6,563 nt of DNA from JAEMQF01 sp031419715 (GCA_031419715.1 JANOLJ010000322.1:1-6563), one strand, 5' to 3'. Shown: positions 1-5,138, numbered from the stretch's first letter. Notes: generated by a model from the letters alone, not told the origin. Made by a program: numbers and translations.

Positions 1-79
1 AGAGTTTTTCGGGCGTGCCTTCATCCCCGATCCAGCAACAAGCCCGCCTCAAGCCCCGCACTTGGCCCTGCGGCACACC

Positions 80-766
80 TTACTTGGCGCTTGCCTTGGC
101 CGGCTTCTTCGCCGCCGCAGGTTGTTGCAGCCCTTCCGACATGCCGATCAACACGCCGCTGACGAGCGCGGCATAGCTGTCCAGCATCGCCTGCGCCTGG
201 CGCATGCCGCTGCTGCGGCCTTCGCGCAGCGCGTTTTGCGCCTGCGCCATCAACTGCTCGACGCTCGTGATCGCGCCCATGCCGGTGCCGGTGCCTTGGA
301 TCTTCATTGTGTCGAGCACATGCTGCCACGGCGCCTGCAACGCGCCGCCTGCGTCTTTCGCCGCCTTGCCGACGGTGGTGAAGAACATGTCTTCCATCTT
401 TTCGATGTTCGCCAGCGCGGTTTTCATCGGCTTGTCCTGCACCGCCATGCCTTGCGAGACGAACTGCTCCAGCGCCTTGCGCTGCGCCTCGACAGCCTTG
501 AGCAGCGCGGCGTCCATGCCGGCGAAGGCCTTCTCCAACAGCGCCTCGACGTCCACGCCCGGCAGCGCATTTTTCTCCGCCCCGGTGGAGGCGGCCTGCG
601 TCACCGTCTTCAATACCTTGCGCACGTTTTCCATCGTCAACTCGCGCCCTTGCAGGGCCTTCAGCGTCGCCTCGCTGACCGCCTTGCGCAGCGTTTCGCC
701 CTGCTTGGCGGTGGCATCCGCGAACATCTTGACGATGGCATCTTGGTCGATTCCAGACTTGATCAT
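80..766 (-). CDS. Phasin-like PHA-associated protein (hypothetical, 228 aa)
   Basis: The protein is 228 residues, almost wholly predicted helical and rich in Ala, Lys, Gln and Met. It has no signal peptide and no membrane segment. Residues 15-60 and 75-135 look like amphipathic helices (for example ALLEKAFAGMDAALLKAVEA), residues 165-212 form another helical stretch, and the C-terminus is an Ala/Lys/Pro tail (AAAKKPAKASAK) like that of many phasins. It starts 27 nt after the phaB stop, with GAGGA (plus-strand TCCTC, 774-778) 7 nt before the ATG, so it is probably translated from the phaB mRNA. Phasins coat PHA granules and control their size; a granule role here is inferred from composition and context, not from a diagnostic phasin motif. 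I associate it with a conserved uncharacterised Burkholderiales family (possibly DUF6781, recalled and not verified). That the gene is real is near certain; its function is only moderately supported. Confidence 0.8.
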   Translation of the reverse strand: MIKSGIDQDAIVKMFADATAKQGETLRKAVSEATLKALQGRELTMENVRKVLKTVTQAASTGAEKNALPGVDVEALLEKAFAGMDAALLKAVEAQRKALEQFVSQGMAVQDKPMKTALANIEKMEDMFFTTVGKAAKDAGGALQAPWQHVLDTMKIQGTGTGMGAITSVEQLMAQAQNALREGRSSGMRQAQAMLDSYAALVSGVLIGMSEGLQQPAAAKKPAKASAK

Positions 767-793
767 GGTGTGGTCCTCGGGTGGGTCAGAAGG

Positions 794-1540
794 TCATTGC
801 ATGTGTTGGCCGCCGTTGATGGCGATGTTGGCGCCGGTCACGAAGGCGGCTTCTTCCGAAGCCAGGTAGATGATGAGGCCGGCCACCTCTTCGGGCTTGC
901 CCAGGCGCCCGATCGGAATTTGCGGAAGGATCTTGCTGTCGAGCACTTCTTTCGGAATCGCCGTCACCATCTTCGTGCCGATGTAGCCGGGCGAAATGGT
1001 GTTGACGGTGACGCCCTTCTTCGCCACTTCGAGCGCCAGCGCCTTCGTGAAACCGTGCACCCCGGCCTTGGCCGCCGAGTAGTTGGTCTGGCCGAACGCG
1101 CCCTTGGAGCCGTTCACCGACGAGACGTTGATGACGCGGCCCCAGCCGCGCTCCGTCATGCCGTCGGCCACCTGTTTCGTCATGTTGAACAGGCTGTCGA
1201 GATTGGTGCGCATCACGGCGTCCCAGTTGACCTTTTCCATCTTCTTGAATGTGGTGTCGCGCGTGATGCCGGCGTTGTTCACGAGGATGTCCACCGCGCC
1301 GACCTTCGCCTGCACCTCGGCCACCGCCTTCGTGCAGGAGTCGAAGTCGGCGACATCGCAGGCCACGGCCAGGATGTCGTAGCCGCGCGCCTTCATCTGC
1401 GCCACCCATTCGGTGTGCGCCTTGTTGCCCGGGGAATAGGTGACGACGACCTTGTAGCCGGCGTCAGCCATCTTGGTGGAGATCGATTCGCCCAGGCCAC
1501 CCATGCCACCCGTGACCAGGACCACCCGTTGATTTGCCAT
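794..1540 (-). CDS. phaB: Acetoacetyl-CoA reductase PhaB
   Basis: This 248-aa short-chain dehydrogenase reduces acetoacetyl-CoA to (R)-3-hydroxybutyryl-CoA with NADPH, the second step of polyhydroxybutyrate synthesis, in the cytoplasm. The classical SDR layout is complete: cofactor motif TGGMGGLG (10-17), structural NNAG (88-91), catalytic Ser in the NVSSVNG segment (about 140-141), YxxxK as Tyr154/Lys158 and the SPGYIGT loop (183-189). Segments such as NNAGITRD, RGWGRVINVSSVNG and FGQTNYSAAKAG are near-identical to the Cupriavidus PhaB type, which separates it from FabG. Length fits the family (about 246 aa). The start is set by GGAGG (plus-strand 1546-1550), 5 nt before ATG 1540. The frame stays open upstream to 1954, but that extension is not SDR-like and runs into the divergent gene. 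It is the first gene of a likely two-gene unit with the phasin-like gene. phaA and phaC are not adjacent. Confidence 0.96.
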   Translation of the reverse strand: MANQRVVLVTGGMGGLGESISTKMADAGYKVVVTYSPGNKAHTEWVAQMKARGYDILAVACDVADFDSCTKAVAEVQAKVGAVDILVNNAGITRDTTFKKMEKVNWDAVMRTNLDSLFNMTKQVADGMTERGWGRVINVSSVNGSKGAFGQTNYSAAKAGVHGFTKALALEVAKKGVTVNTISPGYIGTKMVTAIPKEVLDSKILPQIPIGRLGKPEEVAGLIIYLASEEAAFVTGANIAINGGQHMQ

Positions 1541-1545
1541 GTCAG

Positions 1546-1550
1546 CCTCC
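1546..1550 (-). promoter_or_regulatory. phaB ribosome binding site
   Basis: GGAGG on the minus strand lies 5 nt before the ATG at 1540. It decides between this start and an in-frame ATG at 1552, which overlaps the site itself, and the much longer open frame reaching 1954. Confidence 0.85.
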
Positions 1551-1568
1551 ATGCTGGTGAGTGAGGCT

Positions 1569-1585
1569 GTCAGTGTGGCACTGAC
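1569..1585. promoter_or_regulatory. Perfect dyad in the phaB leader (candidate operator or mRNA hairpin)
   Basis: GTCAGTG-TGG-CACTGAC is a perfect inverted repeat with 7-bp arms and a 3-nt centre, 29 nt upstream of the phaB start and 137 nt upstream of the divergent dehydrogenase start. Its size fits a dimeric regulator site, and as RNA it would form a short hairpin just before the ribosome binding site. PHA genes are commonly controlled by PhaR, but I cannot tie this sequence to any named regulator. Confidence 0.4.
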
Positions 1586-1708
1586 GGACGCGAACCGCCA
1601 GTGCGGCGCGCGTTTTTTCGCGGGTCGGGCGGCGCCCGGCGCGGGCGCGACAATGCCCGGCTGAAGGCAACGCGCGGTTCGCGTGGCGCTTCGCCCGCAC
1701 ACCACCAC

Positions 1709-1715
1709 AAGGAGG
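1709..1715 (+). promoter_or_regulatory. Ribosome binding site of the sugar dehydrogenase
   Basis: AAGGAGG lies 6 nt before ATG 1722 and is a near-perfect Shine-Dalgarno sequence. It favours 1722 over an in-frame GTG at 1683. The ATG at 1717 is in another frame and only 1 nt from the site. Confidence 0.85.
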
Positions 1716-1721
1716 CATGGC

Positions 1722-3031
1722 ATGAGCTTGTCCGGCGCATTCGCGCACATCGTCGCCCGCGTGGGCGACGCGGCCATCCTGTGGCGGCGCCTGCAAGGCA
1801 GCGCGCCTGAACAGGCGGTGGGCGCCTCGCCGGTCATTCCCGCAGGCCGGCCGCAAGGCAGCATCCCCACGCTGAAGATGCCCACCGCGCGCGGTTGGGC
1901 GCCGGGGCAGGCGCCGCGGGCCGCGCCCGGCTTGAAAGTCAACGCCTTCGCCACGGGACTGAAGCACCCGCGCTGGATTCACGTACTGCCCAATGGCGAC
2001 GTGACGGTGGCCGAGGCGCTGTTCCAGCCCGGGCCCGCTAGATCGATCTTCAGCTACGCCATGATCAGCACGATGCGGCGCGCCGCGGCAATCGGCCCCA
2101 GCCCGAACCGCATCACGCTGTTGCGTGACGCGAACGGCGACGGCGTGGCCGAAATCCGCGAGACCCTGCTCGAGGGCCTGAGCCAGCCCATCGGCATGGC
2201 CATGCTCGGCGACACCTTCTTCGTGGGCAACACCGATGGCGTGGTTGCGTTCCCCTACACAGCCGGAACGACGCGCATCACCGCGCCGGGCAAAAAACTC
2301 ACCGCCTACCCGAGCGGCGGGCACTGGACGCGCAGCCTGCTCGCCAGCGCCGACGCGCGCAAGCTCTATGTGGGTGTGGGCTCGCTCAGCAACATCGGCG
2401 AGAGTGGGTTGGGCGTAGAAGCCGGCCGCGCCTGCATTTACGAGATCGACCTGGCCAGCGGCAAGCAACGCATCTTTGCCAGCGGCCTGCGCAACCCCGT
2501 CGGTCTGGCGTGGGAGCCGCGCCACGGTGCGCTGTGGACATGGTGAATGAACGCGACGGCCTGGGCGACGAAACGCCACCCGACTATCTGACCTCGGTGC
2601 GCGACGGCGGCTTCTACGGCTGGCCGTATTGCTACTGGGGGCAGACGGTGGATGAGCGTGTGCGGCAGGACGCGGCGGCCGTCGCGAAGGCCATCACGCC
2701 CGACTATGCGCTCGGTGGCCACACCGCCTCGCTCGGCCTGTGCTGGCTGCCCGCCGGCACGCTGCCCGGTTTTGCCGAAGACGGCATGGCAATCGGCCAG
2801 CACGGCTCGTGGAACCGCAGCACGCTCAGCGGCTACAAGGTGGTGTTCGTGCCGTTCGCGAACGGCCGCCCAAGTGGGTCGCCACGCGACATCTTGAGCG
2901 GCTTTCTCGCGCCGGATGAAAGCGAGTCCTACGGGCGGCCGGTGGGTGTGGCGGTCGGGCCGGATGGCAAGTCGCTGCTCGTGGCCGATGATGTGGGCGA
3001 CGTGGTGTGGCGGGTGGCGAGGTCTGCCTGA
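1722..3031 (+). pseudogene. PQQ-dependent sugar (L-sorbosone-type) dehydrogenase, single-base frameshift
   Basis: The gene encodes a soluble beta-propeller quinoprotein of the sorbosone/pyranose dehydrogenase group, which oxidises sugars or aldoses using PQQ. The first reading frame runs 1722-2546 and ends LWTW-stop. The second resumes at 2540 with MVNERDGLGDETPPDY and ends at 3031. One extra base after 2539 would restore LWT-MVNERD and a 436-aa protein of normal family length. Family landmarks in the restored protein are LKHPRWIHVLPNGDVTVAEA (81-100), ITLLRDANGDGVAE (131-144), SQPIGMAMLGDTFFVGNTDG (154-173), RDGGFYGWPYCYWG (294-307), GQHGSWNRSTLSGYKVVFVP (359-378) and LLVADDVGDVVWRV (419-432). 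No clear Sec signal is visible in the first 30 residues, which is odd for a quinoprotein. Both halves look undecayed, so the shift is either recent or a sequencing error. The substrate cannot be read from the sequence. Confidence 0.88.
1751..1770 (+). other. Hairpin in the early coding region of the dehydrogenase
   Basis: CGTCGCCC-GCGT-GGGCGACG is a perfect 8-bp stem with a 4-nt loop, centred about 40 nt after the start codon over codons 10-17. In mRNA it would be very stable. It may affect early elongation, or it may simply follow from GC-rich coding of VARVGDA. Confidence 0.35.
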
Positions 3032-3060
3032 GCTTTGGTGTCGCGGGCCACGGTTCCTTT

Positions 3061-3099
3061 CCCCTTTCCCCTTTCCCCTTTCCCCTTTCCCCTTTCCCC
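3061..3099. repeat. CCCCTTT/GGGGAAA heptamer tandem array (G-quadruplex capable)
   Basis: Five exact tandem copies of CCCCTTT (3061-3095) are followed by a final CCCC, and preceded by a degenerate unit (TTCCTTT, 3054-3060). The minus strand therefore carries six runs of four G separated by AAA, a canonical G-quadruplex pattern. The array sits between the stop of the plus-strand dehydrogenase (3031) and the stop of the minus-strand secreted protein (3104), so it lies in the 3' region of both convergent transcripts. The minus-strand transcript would carry the G-rich version. Heptamer arrays of this kind commonly vary in copy number by slippage. Confidence 0.93.
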
Positions 3100-3103
3100 G
3101 AGG

Positions 3104-3604
3104 CTACTGACACCGCCCGATCGACATCACCGCCCCATGCGAGGTGTAGTGCCTGAAGCTGTAGCTGCCATCGGCGAGCAGCTTGAGGTAGCCGTGTTCA
3201 GCACGCGGCCGAAGCAACAGGTAGCCGCCACCGGCGTCCCAATCGACAAGCGCCTGCGCGTATCCGTGCAGCAGGGCGTCATGCGCGGCGTCGGCCTCGA
3301 TCGATGCGCCGGCGCGGCTGGCGCGCAGCGTGAACGCGAAGGTCGGCAGCGTCGTGCGCCCGGCGCATGACACATGCATGTTCTCGCAGAACACCGGCGT
3401 TGAAGGCTCACACACAAGAGCCCCCGTGCGCGCGAGTTTGAGCAGCGTGCCTTGCGGCGCCTCGTCGCCCGTCGCAAGCCCGGGTGCGAGGATGCACCAA
3501 GCACACACAACCAGCCGCCAAGCTGGAGGCGCGAATCGCGAAGTCGGCCTCGCGGCGCGACAGGTCGAGCATGCGCACGCGGCGTGCGGCTCGGTCGGTG
3601 TCAT
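3104..3604 (-). CDS. Small putative secreted protein of unknown function (166 aa)
   Basis: I do not recognise a family. Starting at ATG 3604 the protein is 166 aa. A hydrophobic stretch at about 30-42 (LVVCAWCILAPGLA), ending LATG-DEAP near residue 46, looks like a signal peptide core, so the mature part would be about 120 aa and exported. It holds four cysteines (65, 73, 80, 165), enough for two disulfides. The C-terminal third is aromatic and Gly-rich (GYLLLRPRAEHGYLKLLADG, then YSFRHYTSHGAVMSIGRC). Codon choice from about residue 45 onward is strongly coding-like, with G/C-rich third positions. The N-terminus is doubtful: the n-region is unusually long (about 29 residues), there is no Shine-Dalgarno before 3604, and residues 11-26 overlap a LysR-like peptide in another frame. 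The frame is open to 3931, but the extra residues look non-coding. Repeat copy A lies directly upstream. Confidence 0.6.
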   Translation of the reverse strand: MTPTEPHAACACSTCRAARPTSRFAPPAWRLVVCAWCILAPGLATGDEAPQGTLLKLARTGALVCEPSTPVFCENMHVSCAGRTTLPTFAFTLRASRAGASIEADAAHDALLHGYAQALVDWDAGGGYLLLRPRAEHGYLKLLADGSYSFRHYTSHGAVMSIGRCQ

Positions 3605-3614
3605 GGGGATGGGT

Positions 3615-3710
3615 GTTCGGTCGCAAAGGACCGACGAATTGGGAGTGTTCGTTGTCCGCTCTTTGATGACCTTCGTTGCTCGCTGCGTGCAGATGTCGAG
3701 CAGCGTGGCA
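3615..3710 (+). repeat. Structured repeat, copy A (51-nt core 3615-3665)
   Basis: The core matches the reverse complement of 3981-4031 at 41 of 51 positions with no gaps. Within it, GGAC-C-GACGAA (3628-3638) pairs with TTCGTTGTCC (3648-3657), leaving one bulged C, one G-T wobble and a 9-nt loop. CAAAG (3624-3628) and CTTTG (3661-3665) could extend or close the outer end. A second stem follows: CGCTGC (3681-3686) with GCAGCG (3700-3705), or alternatively TGCTCG (3677-3682) with CGAGCA (3697-3702). TGTCGA (3694-3699) comes directly before the CGCTGC/GCAGCG stem's 3' arm, as in copy B. The copy sits immediately upstream of the 3604 start codon. Confidence 0.75.
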
Positions 3711-3903
3711 GTCGGCCTGGGGTACGTTCTCCGGCCCACGCTCGCGGGGCACCGGATTTGACCTGCGGCAGTGGCGCCATCAACACCGTGTTCTCGTGCG
3801 CACGTCGAGGACACCGCGAATGGTTCCTGCGCCCGTACCCCAAACCGCCAGCCCCGACACCCGGGTGGCATGGCACGGCGTGGCATGCTACCGGAGGTTG
3901 AAA

Positions 3904-3924
3904 CAGGGCGCCGCCGTCGCCCTG
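3904..3924. other. Perfect stem-loop next to repeat copy B
   Basis: CAGGGCG-CCGCCGT-CGCCCTG has 7-bp arms and a 7-nt loop. No T-run follows on either strand and no gene ends beside it, so it is not an obvious terminator. It adjoins copy B and may belong to the same structured element. Confidence 0.45.
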
Positions 3925-3932
3925 CAGCCACG

Positions 3933-4031
3933 ACTACGGTAGGTCGACACTTCCCAGACCGAGCCTACCCAGACCAACAGCAAAGGGCCGACAACGAACT
4001 CTCCCAACTCGTCAGTCTTAGGCGATTGAAC
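3933..4031 (-). repeat. Structured repeat, copy B (51-nt core 3981-4031), inverted to copy A
   Basis: Read on the minus strand, the core begins GTTCAATCGCC and ends GGCCCTTTG. It keeps the copy A hairpin: GAC-T-GACGA pairs with TCGTTGTC around a TTGGGAG-containing loop, with the bulged base changed from C to T. Beyond the core the sequence diverges, but a 6-bp stem is again present (GGTAGG with CCTACC; plus strand 3938-3943 and 3964-3969). As in copy A, TGTCGA directly precedes its 3' arm. The arm sequences differ entirely between the copies while pairing is kept. GGCG-TTCAAT-CGCC forms a further small stem at the start of the core. Confidence 0.75.
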
Positions 4032-4045
4032 GCCATTGGGTATCA

Positions 4046-4061
4046 GGCGCAACGGTGCGCC
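4046..4061. other. Stem-loop flanking repeat copy B
   Basis: GGCGCA-ACGG-TGCGCC has perfect 6-bp arms and a 4-nt loop, 15 nt from the outer end of copy B. It has no T-run and no adjacent gene end. Its function is unknown. Confidence 0.4.
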
Positions 4062-4240
4062 GAACGGCGCGGCGTGAAGCAGAGTAGTCATCCACCGAGT
4101 GCGGCGTGAGCACGCATGGTAAATCGGTGCCTGTGTGAAACCGCAAGTGGGCATGGGGCAGCATCGATGAAGGGATGGCGGCATTCTGCGCCTGCCGCGG
4201 AAGCTCATCGCTCGGTTCCGGGAGCGCAAATGGCGCTGGA

Positions 4241-4246
4241 TATGAT
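4241..4246 (+). promoter_or_regulatory. Weak candidate -10 element for the leader-yhhN unit
   Basis: TATGAT matches five of six positions of the sigma-70 -10 consensus and lies 42 nt upstream of the leader ATG. No convincing -35 hexamer is present at 16-18 nt spacing; TTCCGG at 4216-4221 is too far away (19 nt) and a poor match. This is a tentative call. Confidence 0.22.
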
Positions 4247-4270
4247 CCGCTTCAGTGGCGATGCAACGCT

Positions 4271-4276
4271 AAGGAG
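4271..4276 (+). promoter_or_regulatory. Ribosome binding site of the leader ORF
   Basis: AAGGAG lies 6 nt before ATG 4283. It is the only good Shine-Dalgarno sequence upstream of the YhhN gene, yet it serves a different frame, which is the main reason for calling the short leader ORF. Confidence 0.65.
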
Positions 4277-4282
4277 TTCGTG

Positions 4283-4351
4283 ATGACGGTCGAAGTGTGG
4301 GCCCGGATTGGCGCCGGCAAAACGCGCTGTGTCTTTGCGTTCGACCGCTGA
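4283..4351 (+). CDS. 22-codon leader ORF upstream of the YhhN gene
   Basis: The ORF begins MTVEVWARIGAGK and ends VFAFDR before TGA 4349-4351. It has a strong, well-spaced Shine-Dalgarno sequence, and its stop is followed after one base by the ATG of the membrane-protein gene (TGA-G-ATG). That gene has no Shine-Dalgarno of its own in front of 4353, so translational coupling by terminating ribosomes is the simplest reading. The peptide has no recognisable family and no run of one amino acid typical of attenuators. Alternatives: the membrane-protein gene starts at the TTG at 4308, inside this ORF, or a base is missing and the two frames were once one. Confidence 0.5.
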   Translation: MTVEVWARIGAGKTRCVFAFDR

Positions 4352-4352
4352 G

Positions 4353-5057
4353 ATGCCGCCCGACGAGGTGGCCTTGAAGCCAGACCGGCGCGGGCGCTGG
4401 CTCGCAGCCGGCCTGTGCGCATGCGCCGCCCTTGCCATCGCCTCGGCGCCGTGGGCACTCGCGCTACCGGCGCTCAACTTCGTCTTCAAGCCGCTGGCCA
4501 CACTGTGTGTGATCGGCTACGCCGCGGGTCGTGGCGTGGCGGACGGCATGGGCGCCAGCGCAAGGCGATGGGTGCTCACGGGGCTGTGGCTGTCACTCGC
4601 TGGCGACGTGGCGCTGCTGTGGCCGACCGAGGGCTTCCTGCCCGGCCTCGTGAGCTTCCTGCTTGCCCATCTCGCGTACCTCGTCGCCTTCACGCGGCGG
4701 CAGCGCTTGGGCGCCTGGTGGCCGGCGTTCGCGGGTTATGCGCTGGTCGCCGGTTTGATTCTGTGGCGCCTGTGGCCGGGTGTGCCCGCAGCGCTGCAAG
4801 CACCAGTGATCGCCTACGTGCTGTGCCTGGCCGCGATGGCGGCGCAGGCCGCCGTGCTGTGGCGGCATGGCGAGCCGCGCGGTGCGGTACTCGCCATCGG
4901 CGGCGCGCTGTTCGTGGCATCCGATGCGCTGCTCGCGACGAACAAGTTTGCCGGACCCTTGCCGCTGGCCAGCTTGTGGATCCTCACGACCTACTGGGCG
5001 GCGCAGTGGTGCATTGCGTCGTGGTTGGGGCCGCGGCGGATCGCGGGCTGCGCCTGA
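4353..5057 (+). CDS. YhhN/TMEM86 family membrane protein (lysoplasmalogenase-like)
   Basis: This 234-aa integral membrane protein has about eight hydrophobic segments. Family landmarks appear in order: FKPLATL (45-51), LSLAGDVALLW (80-90) with the conserved GD, SFLLAHLAYLVAF (101-113), a hydrophobic segment at 152-169, GALFVASDALLATNKF (184-199) with the conserved SD and N, and LTTYWAAQWCIA (211-222). Vertebrate TMEM86 proteins hydrolyse the vinyl ether bond of lysoplasmalogens; the bacterial substrate is generally not established, so the enzymatic name is a family inference. ATG 4353 was chosen because the hydrophobic core begins soon after a basic stretch (KPDRRGRW, 9-16), as expected for an inner-membrane protein. 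An in-frame TTG at 4308 would add 15 residues. The only visible Shine-Dalgarno belongs to the 22-codon leader ORF. Confidence 0.87.
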   Translation: MPPDEVALKPDRRGRWLAAGLCACAALAIASAPWALALPALNFVFKPLATLCVIGYAAGRGVADGMGASARRWVLTGLWLSLAGDVALLWPTEGFLPGLVSFLLAHLAYLVAFTRRQRLGAWWPAFAGYALVAGLILWRLWPGVPAALQAPVIAYVLCLAAMAAQAAVLWRHGEPRGAVLAIGGALFVASDALLATNKFAGPLPLASLWILTTYWAAQWCIASWLGPRRIAGCA

Positions 5058-5138
5058 CGATCGCGCACGCGCGGTCGCCAGGGCGGGCGATCAGCCATAG
5101 GTCGTCACAGTCGCACAACCCACTTCACGGCACCACTC

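Larger units (their letters stand above)
3605..4282. other. About 680 bp without a convincing gene; repeat- and hairpin-rich
   Basis: This stretch lies between the divergent starts of the secreted-protein gene and the YhhN leader. Frames of 90-150 codons are open here, as expected at this GC content, but none has a Shine-Dalgarno sequence, recognisable family features or credible composition. What it does hold is an inverted pair of related hairpin-forming repeats (3615-3710 and 3933-4031), two further stem-loops (3904-3924 and 4046-4061), and a short direct repeat GTGGCATG at 3865-3872 and 3880-3887. No mobile-element gene or target-site duplication was seen. Confidence 0.6.

Noticed and set aside
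62..1564. A 500-codon plus-strand open frame across the phaB/phasin-like region
   Set aside because: It is antisense to two well-supported genes, its translation is rich in His, Arg and Leu with no family resemblance, and long antisense frames are expected at this GC content.
1541..1954. N-terminal extension of phaB to 386 residues
   Set aside because: The added 138 residues are not SDR-like, overlap the divergent dehydrogenase, and the GGAGG site points to ATG 1540, which gives the normal family length.
3061..3099. CRISPR-like array
   Set aside because: The units are contiguous 7-mers with no spacers; it is a simple tandem repeat.
3330..3901. Overlapping plus-strand frames of 143 and 149 codons
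   Set aside because: They lack ribosome binding sites, overlap the better-supported minus-strand gene and the repeat, and have no family features.
3605..3931. N-terminal extension of the secreted protein to 275 residues
   Set aside because: The extension covers the repeat, has Arg/Pro/Thr-rich non-protein-like composition and no ribosome binding site, and would bury the signal peptide core deep inside the protein.
3711..3932. The segment between the inverted repeats as a small transposon or MITE body
   Set aside because: The repeat copies are only about 80% identical, no target-site duplication is visible, and the segment between encodes nothing recognisable.
3615..4031. Integron attC sites (the copies form a hairpin with a bulged base)
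   Set aside because: Neither copy has paired RYYYAAC and GTTRRRY core sites, there is no integrase gene, and the copies are inverted to each other, whereas cassette-array attC sites share one orientation.
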